A DNA stretch of 14,067 bases from Candidatus Marinamargulisbacteria bacterium SCGC AAA071-K20 (lineage in GTDB: Bacteria > Margulisbacteria > Marinamargulisbacteria > GCA-2716485 > AAA071-K20): positions 1 through 14,067 of the forward strand of contig QFBU01000035.1 of NCBI GenBank assembly GCA_003265975.1. The letters run 5' to 3'. The notes beneath the pieces were generated by a model that was not told the origin of the DNA, did no database searches, and saw nothing but the letters and a program-made list of their open reading frames with translations. The number at the start of each line of letters is the position of its first letter. The first letter of the stretch is position 1. Of the stretch, positions 6,728 to 13,886 are shown in pieces. A program made the translations under genes and the position numbers.

Positions 6728-8083
6728 TCAAGAATCCGACTCCGTGCTTGGTCTCCTAACAAGATTATAAGTGGCATGAAACTCTGTTTGAAACTCATCA
6801 AAGCTACCATAAGGCTTATCGGGTGCTTGTGATAACATGACTGTTTGAAAGGGTGGGAAAGGGTCACTGGGGGTCTGACTATAATCCAATATAATGCTAC
6901 GACAGCTGATGCTTCCTTCATTGTCGGGAATAAATGTGGCAGCATGTAGTTTAATAAAATTCTTAACAACGTCCCACATCGCTCTTTCGGAACCCGGTTT
7001 TATTAAATCTTCTGGAGTAGTAAAGTATTTTCTGAACCACTGAGGGCTACTGCAGCCGAGTCTAACGCCTTCCATCTTTATCGGAAAACGATATAATGTT
7101 ACCAATGTACTATTAATGCCATCTGGCATTTCGAGGTCGGTGAATTTTGTTTTTTCAGCAAATCGCATTACATCCTGCATCATTCTAATTTCAGCTTCAG
7201 ATATTTTCAAAGAGTGACTAAACTCTCGTATCCAACTAGTCAACATACCTATGCTTGCCTCTATATAGTCGATACCACTTCCTACATCTCGGGTTACCCC
7301 CTCAGCAGTTCGTCCCATAGACCTAAAAGAAACGGCTAACTGCAATAACTGTATCGTTCGGGGCCGAATATGTGATAGGTCTTGGCAAGATTTTTCAGTT
7401 AACAGGGATCTGTTTTCTACTAAAAATTCATATGTTTTTGGCATTAAAGATAGGCACCTAAACATATGATTAGCTGAGTGAATACGCATGTATGCTTTGC
7501 TTTCTAGCGTTGCTTTAGCATGAGTAGCTGACTCACGTAAAAAATCGTCCAACGGTGGATGATCGATTAGGTTGCTCACCACCTCTGGCGGCGCAGATAT
7601 CGGCATTCCCAGGGATCTAGGGAGATAGGCCCCACCTGTTGGTGTTTCTTTTTTGTAATGTGCCAACAAACTTCCATTTTTCAGGGCTTCAATTAACTCA
7701 CTAGCTACTTTTTCACCGGCAAAATTTGCTTGATACTTTACTTTACAGTCTTCTATTTGAAATATCACTCGATTAAAACTTCCGCAACCAGCCATTGCCT
7801 TTGATCCAAAATCTATTTGAAAATAGAAGGACTTATCATTTGTGCCAGGCGCAATTGAACGCGTTTTGCCTAAGATAACATTTCTTAGAGTGCCGTTGAC
7901 TTGGATTTTCCCAACAACTCTACATCGATTTTCGGTTGGTTTTTCCGACTCTTCTAAAGAATCTATAAAATCGTGCACGCCTTTTACAAGCAAAGGATTT
8001 TCTTCTACATCTGCCGATGCAGAACATGCTACTTTTCTAAATTCCGCAGAAACATAACTCAAGATACTTCCAGGTGACATCAT
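6728..8083 (-). CDS. Unassigned effector-like protein with a weak SidE-phosphodiesterase-like motif pattern
   Basis: I place the start at the ATG at 8083 (451 aa). The frame is open further, through a TTG at 8173 that has no ribosome site, right up to the TAG of the next gene upstream. A weak GAGGA lies 12 bases before the chosen ATG. The central part recalls the HD-like phosphodiesterase fold of Legionella SidE proteins: IHSANHMFR (201-209) fits the H-G-x-x-H-x-x-R element, and LLQLAVSFRSMGRTAEGV (246-263) fits the later element with an F-H-D metal site. In that site H-D is R254-S255 here, so the domain may be inactive. The C-terminal 150 residues match nothing I know. There is no signal peptide or membrane helix. 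Base composition looks richer in G+C than purD or gshA. The fold call is a motif-level impression; a lineage-specific protein of other function is possible. Confidence 0.6.
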   Translation of the reverse strand: MMSPGSILSYVSAEFRKVACSASADVEENPLLVKGVHDFIDSLEESEKPTENRCRVVGKIQVNGTLRNVILGKTRSIAPGTNDKSFYFQIDFGSKAMAGCGSFNRVIFQIEDCKVKYQANFAGEKVASELIEALKNGSLLAHYKKETPTGGAYLPRSLGMPISAPPEVVSNLIDHPPLDDFLRESATHAKATLESKAYMRIHSANHMFRCLSLMPKTYEFLVENRSLLTEKSCQDLSHIRPRTIQLLQLAVSFRSMGRTAEGVTRDVGSGIDYIEASIGMLTSWIREFSHSLKISEAEIRMMQDVMRFAEKTKFTDLEMPDGINSTLVTLYRFPIKMEGVRLGCSSPQWFRKYFTTPEDLIKPGSERAMWDVVKNFIKLHAATFIPDNEGSISCRSIILDYSQTPSDPFPPFQTVMLSQAPDKPYGSFDEFQTEFHATYNLVRRPSTESDS

Positions 8084-8203
8084 ATCAAAACCACATCCTC
8101 TATTTTTCTTCCTGAACCTTTTTAAGTTTAGGCTTAATAACTTATCACTCTCCCAGGCTGTTGCACAATTCAAAAAGCCGGTTAGCGGAAAACGAACGCA
8201 GCG
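8084..8203 (-). other. Open in-frame linker between two ORFs separated by a single TAG
   Basis: After the TAG that ends the 9136-8204 gene, the same frame stays open for 40 codons and runs into the next gene with no further stop. The only alternative start, TTG at 8173, is preceded by pyrimidine-rich sequence without a Shine-Dalgarno. The stretch therefore may be coding sequence of one interrupted gene, or an untranslated spacer that is open by chance. If the TAG is read or is an error, the combined product would be 802 codons long. Confidence 0.4.
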
Positions 8204-9136
8204 CTAGGCTCTAAAATCTTTCGTACGGCCAGCAATCTTGCACCAATTGAGATATTCGGGAAAGTCGTTTCGAACCACTTTTGGAAGTGAGTTAACCGAA
8301 AGAAGGGTCGATCGAATACGCTCCCTTTGGGTATCGACCAATTTATTTTTGCTATTGGCCTGTTTTAACATCATCTCTTTAAACGGGCGCGCGTCTTCTG
8401 TGTTCAAGACCTGTGGGTTTTTGGCCATTACTGTTAGAACGGTATCAATGGTCTCTTCGGTAAGGCTGGGTAACTGTTTTGCAATGCCCACCCATTGATC
8501 CAAGCTTAGGCTCGAAGGCCGACTCTTTAGATCGTCTCTTAGAAGTTGTTCTGCCTTTTCTATACTTAACTCCCCAGGTTCAGAAGGGCTTCTTGGTAGC
8601 CCTCTTACGCTTGTATGGCGAGAAATATTATCCATTTGGGGATGTTCTTGACGTTTGGGGGGAAAAAAAGTCTTACTCACTTTTGTCAAATAAAGCTGTA
8701 GAAATTGTACATGTAGGATCTGAGTTTCAATTTCTCTTTCATTGACACCAATGAAAGAATCCCCCAAAATTGGATTACTTTTTACTTTTTCAGCAGCTTC
8801 TTTAATTGTATTTCCACATCTAATAACTCCTTCTAAAAGTTTGTCGGCGGTAACCGAGTTGTTAGAAAAGGCCGCTCTTTGTGCGTCTGCCAAAAGATCG
8901 AGACTCTTATTCATTTTATTTACACCATTCCTGAGATCTTCCGGTGAACCTTCAGATATATTGATAGACTGTATGGACTTTCTTGTACTAGCTAGGATTT
9001 CTTGCGCATGTCTATGTCGTTGGTCATGATTCAAAGCCGATTGTTCCGTTTTTTGAGTCGATCTCGACGAACTTGGCTCACCGGCTTTTCCTTGAAAAAT
9101 TCCTGCTAAACATGTAAATGAAAATGGTCCGCTCAT
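8204..9136 (-). CDS. Unassigned, mostly helical protein (310 aa), possibly the N-terminal part of an interrupted gene
   Basis: The ATG at 9136 has a strong Shine-Dalgarno (GGGAGGA, about 8 bases upstream), so the start is firm. I do not recognise the family. Residues 20-45 are polar and rich in Ser, Gln and His. Residues 45-120 and 135-155 look like amphipathic helices. Residues 160-190 form a Pro/Arg/Ser-rich linker, and 190-300 are again helical, with runs such as SIEKAEQLLRDDLKS and SLTEETIDTVLTVMAK. There is no signal peptide or membrane helix. It stops at TAG (8204-8206), and the frame continues into the next gene with only that codon between. The composition and modular layout resemble secreted effectors of intracellular bacteria, but that is an impression and no function is claimed. 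Confidence 0.65.
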   Translation of the reverse strand: MSGPFSFTCLAGIFQGKAGEPSSSRSTQKTEQSALNHDQRHRHAQEILASTRKSIQSINISEGSPEDLRNGVNKMNKSLDLLADAQRAAFSNNSVTADKLLEGVIRCGNTIKEAAEKVKSNPILGDSFIGVNEREIETQILHVQFLQLYLTKVSKTFFPPKRQEHPQMDNISRHTSVRGLPRSPSEPGELSIEKAEQLLRDDLKSRPSSLSLDQWVGIAKQLPSLTEETIDTVLTVMAKNPQVLNTEDARPFKEMMLKQANSKNKLVDTQRERIRSTLLSVNSLPKVVRNDFPEYLNWCKIAGRTKDFRA

Positions 9137-9451
9137 AACTATTGTCCTCCCAAATGAATTTGAATTGATTTCGCTTTGGACTATGAAAATATTATGCCAA
9201 GCAAAGAAGACGGGCCATAATATGAGGTGGATTAGTTTTTAATTGTGCCTCAATTTAAATCTTTATACCTAAAACCCGTAGCCTATACTAGATATTTTGT
9301 GCAAAAAACAGATCTTATATTTCACATAAATGTCACAAATTCAATAATAATGTCATAAGTGTCTTACAGAGATAGTATCGAGACCTTCAACGTGTGGTCA
9401 ATTTCATGGTCGGTCTCTATAACGTATAAATTAGTCGTTATTATTGACAAT
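9137..9451. other. Gene-free stretch between the unassigned gene and the hydrolase-like gene
   Basis: No gene is supported in these 315 bases. They hold the Shine-Dalgarno of the 9136 gene, the direct repeats at 9329-9358, and a stem of GAGACC (9380-9385) with GGTCTC (9412-9417) that extends by three more pairs past one mismatch. The stem has no T-tract on either strand, so it is not a standard terminator. The rest is AT-rich without visible RNA genes. Confidence 0.5.
9329..9358 (-). promoter_or_regulatory. Pair of direct repeats TTRTGACATT spaced 20 bp
   Basis: On the minus strand TTATGACATT (9349-9358) and TTGTGACATT (9329-9338) agree at 9 of 10 positions and start exactly 20 bp apart, about two helical turns. 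They lie about 195-220 bases upstream of the gene that starts at 9136. Such paired direct repeats are the usual site type of response regulators, but no regulator can be named and no convincing promoter is placed beside them. Confidence 0.3.
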
Positions 9452-10186
9452 TCATTGGCTTTCTTCATCTATAAAATCTTTGATGTCATCCATGAACCTA
9501 TACTTTGGATTCCAGAACCATTTTTTTTTAAAAAAATACTCTTTGTACTTTATTGATTTCTGATTATCTATAAAGAGCTTGTGTAGTAAATTGCTTCGTT
9601 TGTTTTTCCAACGTTTGTTAGACTTGCCCGCTATAAATAATATAGGCGACTTAATGGAGTCCATTTGTCTGACTAGATTTGGAAACGATAGGTGTCCTTT
9701 TTTGTGAATAGGGTCTGGGTCTATTATGACGATGCCTTTAACCTTGGGGGCATTATGAACGGCAAGTAAAGAAAGTAAGGCGCCCTCTCCTGACCCTACC
9801 AGGAAAATATTAGAAGTATCGATTTGTTTGTTTCGTTGGAGATGAAAGAGGGCGCCTTTTAGTGCATTTAGTTTTCTGTGTCTTTCTATTGGAACAAATG
9901 CAGCGTAGCCCCAATCGTTAAATTCTTTTATAAAAGCTTCTAGATCGTAACCAATTCTAGCGGCATTTGTTTTGCCTAAAAAGTCTACATATTGGTCGTA
10001 GCTAAAGATGACAATGGGATATTTTATAGGGTCTAGGTTTTCGTTGGTAGTACTTTCATCTTCTAGCGGCAATGGTAGACTAAAAAGTCCTTTAAAATTC
10101 CCTGCATGAGAATACTCTATGGTTTGAATGTTCGTGGCCAACAAGGAGTTTGCCATGAACATAGCAATTAAAAAAAGTCGGATCAT
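9452..10186 (-). CDS. Secreted alpha/beta-hydrolase-like protein with altered nucleophile site
   Basis: The 244-aa product begins with a signal peptide (MIRLFLIAMFMANSLLA, likely cut after A17), so it should act outside the cytoplasm. The mature part follows the alpha/beta-hydrolase order: strand PIVIFSYD (57-64) in the oxyanion region, a DLEAFIKEFNDWGYAAFVPIE segment as in dienelactone-hydrolase-like folds, the nucleophile elbow FLVGSGEGALLSLLA (128-142), VKGIVIIDPDP (149-159), and SPILFIAGKSNKRW (180-193), where the catalytic acid normally sits. The elbow normally reads G-x-S-x-G; here it is G131-S132-G133-E134-G135, so the serine position is Gly. The usual acid after the AGK strand and a C-terminal histidine are not evident. 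It may be a non-catalytic member, or S132 may serve. The C-terminal 40 residues are very basic. A perfect TATAAT lies 6 bases before the ATG, and there is no Shine-Dalgarno. Confidence 0.7.
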   Translation of the reverse strand: MIRLFLIAMFMANSLLATNIQTIEYSHAGNFKGLFSLPLPLEDESTTNENLDPIKYPIVIFSYDQYVDFLGKTNAARIGYDLEAFIKEFNDWGYAAFVPIERHRKLNALKGALFHLQRNKQIDTSNIFLVGSGEGALLSLLAVHNAPKVKGIVIIDPDPIHKKGHLSFPNLVRQMDSIKSPILFIAGKSNKRWKNKRSNLLHKLFIDNQKSIKYKEYFFKKKWFWNPKYRFMDDIKDFIDEESQ

Positions 10187-10192
10187 TTTATT

Positions 10193-10198
10193 ATTATA
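10193..10198 (-). promoter_or_regulatory. -10 box of the hydrolase-like gene, start-codon proximal
   Basis: A perfect TATAAT on the minus strand ends 6 bases before the ATG at 10186. No good -35 hexamer stands 15-19 bp upstream. If used, transcription would start inside or at the first codon. Confidence 0.35.
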
Positions 10199-10427
10199 CT
10201 ACATGGTAATTAGTTCTCAGAGGAACTTGGTGTCTTTAATTGAGCATTAATCTAAGACGATCGAGTGCTTAGTCCAATTTGTAGCGAGTTTAATATACTG
10301 GGCAATCTAAGCGTTTTGGGATTTGCTGCATTTGATTAGCATAGTCCATGTGAATAAACAGACAAATACAACTAACTTTTTGCCTAGTCGCTTCATATTA
10401 GGAATGTTATTATGCGTGGAGTTTAAA
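10199..10427. other. Intergenic region upstream of the glutathione operon
   Basis: About 230 bases between the divergent hydrolase-like gene and gshA. I see no gene, tRNA or riboswitch. AT-rich hexamers such as TTGCCT (near 10380) and TATTAT (near 10408) are present but not at a proper promoter spacing, so the gshA promoter is not placed. Confidence 0.4.
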
Positions 10428-10463
10428 ATGAGGGTAGGATTTGCAAATGTACAAATTAATTGA
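10428..10463 (+). CDS. Possible 11-codon upstream ORF overlapping the gshA start
   Basis: ATG at 10428 has GGAG (10418-10421) 6 bases upstream, a better placed ribosome site than that of gshA. It encodes MRVGFANVQIN and stops at TGA (10461-10463), 17 bases past the gshA ATG in another frame. It could modulate gshA translation, or be a chance ORF. Confidence 0.25.
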   Translation: MRVGFANVQIN

Positions 10464-11697
10464 CGAACATAAAACAAAGATTGAACAGTGGCTGCATGAG
10501 AAAGAATGTTGTGAAGTTTTACCTCTTTATAGTTCTGTAGATATTCGTAACGCAGGATTTAAAAACGCAGTTGTAGATACAAACTTATTTCCGGCAGGAT
10601 TTAACAACCTTTGTTTGTTGGCCTTAAAAGAAACGAGTTCATTTATTAATAAAGTTATTTTAGACCGTGTTTCTGACTGTAAAAGAATTTTATTGGTTAT
10701 GGAAGAACACACTCGAAATAAGTTTTATCTTGAAAATATTTTTGTAATTAAAAAGATGCTTGTAGATGCCGGATTTGAAGTTGATATTGTTTCTTTTTGC
10801 GAAACAGAAGTGTTTGACGAGCCAGTGAAAGAATTAGAAACAAGCGCAGGTAATAATATTACGGTGACATGTTTTAAGTGTATTTTGAAAAAAATTGAGA
10901 AGCAGGAATATTCGGCTGACTTAGTTATTTTAAATAATGATTTGTCTAAAGGGATTCCTGAGATGGTAACTAATATGGACATTCCTATTTACCCGTCGCT
11001 TCACGCAGGATGGCATGCTCGTTTGAAGTCGCATCATTTTAAAGAAGCTAATGCCCTACTCACAGAATTTGCTGAGATGATTGATGAGGATCCCTGGAAG
11101 TTTTTAGCTTATTATGAGTCTGAAGATAATGTGGATGTAAATGAAGAGGCGGACAGAAAACGTTTAGCCGTCGTTGTTGAGGATCTCCTTAAAAAAATTC
11201 AAATTAAATATGATGAATATGGAATAAAAGATAAACCATTCGTGTTTTTGAAGTCAGACTCGGGTACCTACGGAATGGGTGTTGTGCCTGTTGAAAGTGT
11301 TGATGAAGTGTTGACACTTAATAGAAAGCTTCGAAATAAACTGAGTACTGGAAAGTCTTCCATGAAAATTGATCGATTTATTATTCAGGAAGGGGTACCT
11401 ACTATTAGTAGTGTGGACAATAAAGTTAGCGAAGTGTGTGTGTATCAAATTGCAAACAGGTTTGTGGGTGGCTTTTATAGAGTTAATACTAAAAAAGGTG
11501 ACCGAGATAACTTAAATTCGTCGGGTATGACTTTTACTAAAATTTGTGAAGCGTCTGACAGTTGTGCACTCAAAGGTGATGATAGTGATGATAACTGTGG
11601 CGTAGCTCCTGATGAGAATTTAGACCTTAGTAGGTTACTCGCTCGTATTGCCGGAGTGGCTGCTCATCGTGAAATAAAAGCCCTGGAGACAAAATGA
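10447..11697 (+). CDS. gshA: Glutamate-cysteine ligase, Acidithiobacillus/proteobacterial type
   Basis: It catalyses the ATP-dependent joining of glutamate and cysteine to gamma-glutamylcysteine, the first step of glutathione synthesis. The 416-aa product fits the GshA family first defined in Acidithiobacillus ferrooxidans (about 400 aa), unrelated in length to the 518-aa E. coli form. The visible landmarks are VDTNLFPAGFNNL (43-55), LVMEEHTRNKFY (83-94), the LHAGWHARLKSHHF stretch (185-198), the nucleotide-binding loop KSDSGTYGMGV (269-279), IIQEGVPT (312-319), GGFYRVN (341-347) and NLNSSGMTF (355-363). An acidic, Cys-containing stretch at 370-390 looks like a loose insertion. The start is the ATG at 10447, with AGGA 7 bases upstream; a TTG two codons earlier is less likely. 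It overlaps gshB by 4 bp, so the two are translated together. Confidence 0.9.
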   Translation: MYKLIDEHKTKIEQWLHEKECCEVLPLYSSVDIRNAGFKNAVVDTNLFPAGFNNLCLLALKETSSFINKVILDRVSDCKRILLVMEEHTRNKFYLENIFVIKKMLVDAGFEVDIVSFCETEVFDEPVKELETSAGNNITVTCFKCILKKIEKQEYSADLVILNNDLSKGIPEMVTNMDIPIYPSLHAGWHARLKSHHFKEANALLTEFAEMIDEDPWKFLAYYESEDNVDVNEEADRKRLAVVVEDLLKKIQIKYDEYGIKDKPFVFLKSDSGTYGMGVVPVESVDEVLTLNRKLRNKLSTGKSSMKIDRFIIQEGVPTISSVDNKVSEVCVYQIANRFVGGFYRVNTKKGDRDNLNSSGMTFTKICEASDSCALKGDDSDDNCGVAPDENLDLSRLLARIAGVAAHREIKALETK

Positions 11698-12617
11698 AGT
11701 TTGTTTTTTTGATGGACCCATTGGAGACAGTGGTTTATGAAAAAGATACGACGTTTGTTTTGATGAAAGAAGCCGCTCATTGTGGTCATCACGTCTATTA
11801 TTTACCTAAATCTGGCTTGCATTTGAGTACTGAGGGACTTAGCTTTGATCTTACTGAAGTTAAGCCTACTGATGATCCATCCTCCCCTTTTGAGATACTT
11901 TCTTCTATTACACTTAAAGATACTGAAATAGACGTAGTGTTTATTCGTACAGATCCTCCGTTTGATTATGGGTATTTGATGCATACTTGGATTTTGGATC
12001 GATGTAGCCCTAATGTGAGAGTTGTTAATAGCCCGACCGGAATTAGAACTGTTAATGAAAAAGTGTGGGCGACTCAATTTAAAAATCTTGTCCCCCCTAC
12101 TCTAGTGAGTTCTAGTAAAGTTCACATTAATGCTTTTTTAGAAACTCATCAAAAAATTGTTGTGAAGCCTACAGACGGATTTGGCGGTAAGGATATTCAT
12201 ATTCTTGAACTGGGTGGGGCTAATGTTGAAGAGATAGTGGCCTCTATGACTAAAGATGGTGTGGAGTCTATTATTTCTCAGGCCTTTGTTGCTGAGTCTG
12301 CTGATGGTGACAAACGAATTCTACTTTTAGATGGTGAACCACTTGGGGCTGTTTTGCGTGTGCATTCGAAGGATGACTTTAGAAATAACTTTTTTGCGGG
12401 AGGCACGGCAGAAGCTTGTGATATTACGCCTCGTGATTTAGAAATTATTGATGTTTTGAAACCTCATTTAAAAGCACTTGGTTTGTTTTTTGTGGGGATC
12501 GATATTATGGGCGACTATTTGATTGAGGTTAATGTGACGTCTCCTACTTGTTTGCAGGAAATGAATACCTTTTATGAAAAGCAGCTTGAAAAGGATGTTA
12601 TTGCTAGCTTAACCTAG
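11694..12617 (+). CDS. gshB: Glutathione synthase
   Basis: GshB adds glycine to gamma-glutamylcysteine with ATP, completing glutathione in the cytoplasm. The 307-aa product is the normal length for the bacterial enzyme (E. coli 316 aa). It has the pre-ATP-grasp domain with FIRTDPPFDYGY (83-94) and VVNSPTGIRTVNEK (110-123), then the ATP-grasp domain with VVKPTDGFGGKDI (156-168), DKRILLLDGEPLGAVLR (206-222), FFAGGTAEACDIT (233-245), GLFFVGIDIMGDYLIEVNVTSPT (263-285), and the metal-binding E278 and N280. Its ATG overlaps the gshA stop (ATGA), indicating translational coupling in a two-gene operon. It ends in TAG at the expected length, which shows that TAG acts as a normal stop in this genome. 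Confidence 0.95.
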   Translation: MKFVFLMDPLETVVYEKDTTFVLMKEAAHCGHHVYYLPKSGLHLSTEGLSFDLTEVKPTDDPSSPFEILSSITLKDTEIDVVFIRTDPPFDYGYLMHTWILDRCSPNVRVVNSPTGIRTVNEKVWATQFKNLVPPTLVSSSKVHINAFLETHQKIVVKPTDGFGGKDIHILELGGANVEEIVASMTKDGVESIISQAFVAESADGDKRILLLDGEPLGAVLRVHSKDDFRNNFFAGGTAEACDITPRDLEIIDVLKPHLKALGLFFVGIDIMGDYLIEVNVTSPTCLQEMNTFYEKQLEKDVIASLT

Positions 12618-12629
12618 CCCCATTTTTTT
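12603..12629 (+). terminator. Weak intrinsic terminator candidate after gshB
   Basis: GCTAG (12603-12607) and CTAGC (12614-12618) can pair over the gshB stop codon, and seven T's follow at 12623-12629. The 5-bp stem is short and the T-tract begins four bases after it, so this is a weak call. Confidence 0.3.
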
Positions 12630-12725
12630 CTAATTCGGCCGTGTGATATTAGTTTAATTGAAATTTATTATAATATTATCCGATAACTCTATAGTGCTAA
12701 GCACAAAAACCTACCACTATTTTTT

Positions 12726-12741
12726 CTTGTACGCTTGTACG
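12726..12741 (+). repeat. Tandem direct repeat CTTGTACG x2
   Basis: Two perfect adjacent 8-bp copies just upstream of the small leader ORF at 12755. A TATAAT lies about 50 bases further upstream (12669-12674), so the repeat would fall in the leader. It may be a regulator site or chance. Confidence 0.3.
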
Positions 12742-12754
12742 AAAGAGGGTTTTT

Positions 12755-12796
12755 ATGGAATTAATGAAAAATATTGGCAAGACTAGGAGTTTATAA
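12755..12796 (+). CDS. Possible 13-codon leader peptide
   Basis: ATG at 12755 is preceded by AAAGAGGG (12742-12749) at a 5-base spacing and encodes MELMKNIGKTRSL. It ends in TAA (12794-12796), one base before the ATG of the next gene at 12798. The good ribosome site and the near-overlap suggest translational coupling, but such a short ORF can occur by chance. Confidence 0.3.
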   Translation: MELMKNIGKTRSL

Positions 12797-12797
12797 A

Positions 12798-13886
12798 ATG
12801 AATGCAGGACTATCTTTTTTAACAACAAACGTAACAAACGCAACAACACAAATATTTTCACCGGCGTCTGAATCTTATACCCCTATTACCTCGATGGTAT
12901 CAGCCGTATTAGGATTAGGTGTAACTATTCTAGCCTTAGTTTTAGTTACTCAAAGAGAAACATGCAAAGAAAGTGCCAATAGGGTGTTTCCATGGGCAGT
13001 GTGCCCCTCTCCTGTAGTTGAAACAGTAAATTGCAAAATCACTAAAACTGAAGCCGCAGTTGATCAAAAATTTTCAGAGATGGAAAAGGCGGTTCAAAGT
13101 ACAGTTGCTGGTGTAGGTCAGTTTAGATCTGAAGTGTTGAAGGGTTATGATTGGTTTAAAGATGATAATGCGAGTAGGTTAAATAGTATCGCAAATATAA
13201 ATATAGTTCGCTTTAAACTTGATAAAGCCGCTGCAACTGCCAAACAACAATATCAAACGTGCTTAGATTCTGCATTGGATAGTTTGAAAACAAATATGTC
13301 TATGCTTTTGCAAGATTCAGCTCAACTAGATAAACTAGACATATCTGCAAACCCTGAAGAAAAAGCACAAATTGCAGAACTTAGAGTAACTTTAAATAAA
13401 AAGATGCAAGACTTCAATGCAAAACAACAACAGTTAGATAGCGCCACAAATACGTTTGGAGTTATAGACAGAAAATTGGTCTTATATAGAGCTGCCATTG
13501 AGAAACAATTATTTTTTAAAAAAGATCAAATAGAGCCCATGCCAGAGGCAAGTGGCCGAGAAAGTATGTTTTCAAGATTAAATTCAATTAGGTTGAATCA
13601 AAAAATAAACTCACGTGCTAAAAAAGTTTTATCACAAAAAAACATGGACGCTCTTGCACGATTTCGTAGAAAATTAAAAACAGAGATAGAAGCAACTAGA
13701 ACCGGTGCTGGATGTAAAGTAATGACATCGGCAGAAACTCAGGCGGCTCATAAAGCGATGGATAAAGAGTTAGGGTGGGCTAGTGATTTTGTTGGACGAG
13801 TTTTAGCAAAACCAGACAATTGGGTTAAACGATCAAGAATGAGTTGCTTTATGCAAAGTGGACGAATTTTTGCTTCAGTTGAATAA
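12798..13886 (+). CDS. Unassigned single-pass membrane protein with coiled-coil domain, frame interrupted by TAA
   Basis: The start at 12798 is set by AGGAG (12785-12789), 8 bases upstream; upstream in-frame codons lack a ribosome site. The 362-aa product has a polar Thr/Asn-rich N-terminus, one membrane helix at about 31-51 (ITSMVSAVLGLGVTILALVL region), then cysteines at 56, 69 and 79. A long helical, probably coiled-coil stretch follows from about 80 to 240 and again 255-300, rich in Lys, Gln and Ala. I do not recognise the family. The layout is that of a membrane-anchored structural or secreted protein, with no enzymatic motif visible. The frame does not end naturally: after TAA (13884-13886) it stays open to the window edge, so this may be the N-terminal part of a larger interrupted gene. 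Confidence 0.65.
   Translation: MNAGLSFLTTNVTNATTQIFSPASESYTPITSMVSAVLGLGVTILALVLVTQRETCKESANRVFPWAVCPSPVVETVNCKITKTEAAVDQKFSEMEKAVQSTVAGVGQFRSEVLKGYDWFKDDNASRLNSIANINIVRFKLDKAAATAKQQYQTCLDSALDSLKTNMSMLLQDSAQLDKLDISANPEEKAQIAELRVTLNKKMQDFNAKQQQLDSATNTFGVIDRKLVLYRAAIEKQLFFKKDQIEPMPEASGRESMFSRLNSIRLNQKINSRAKKVLSQKNMDALARFRRKLKTEIEATRTGAGCKVMTSAETQAAHKAMDKELGWASDFVGRVLAKPDNWVKRSRMSCFMQSGRIFASVE

Noticed and set aside
6646..6969. 107-aa minus-strand ORF
   Set aside because: It overlaps the C-terminal part of the 6728-8083 gene in another frame and has no Shine-Dalgarno or recognisable domain.
8238..9029. Three plus-strand ORFs of 86-95 aa antisense to the 310-aa gene
   Set aside because: They lie opposite a gene with a strong ribosome site, have no start signals and no recognisable motif.
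9380..9417. GAGACC/GGTCTC stem as a terminator for the hydrolase-like gene
   Set aside because: The loop is 26 bases and no T-tract follows on either strand.
9359..9556. Hydrophobic 65-aa plus-strand ORF
   Set aside because: Its second half lies antisense to the hydrolase-like gene, it has no ribosome site, and its hydrophobicity reflects the AT-rich complement of a basic C-terminus.
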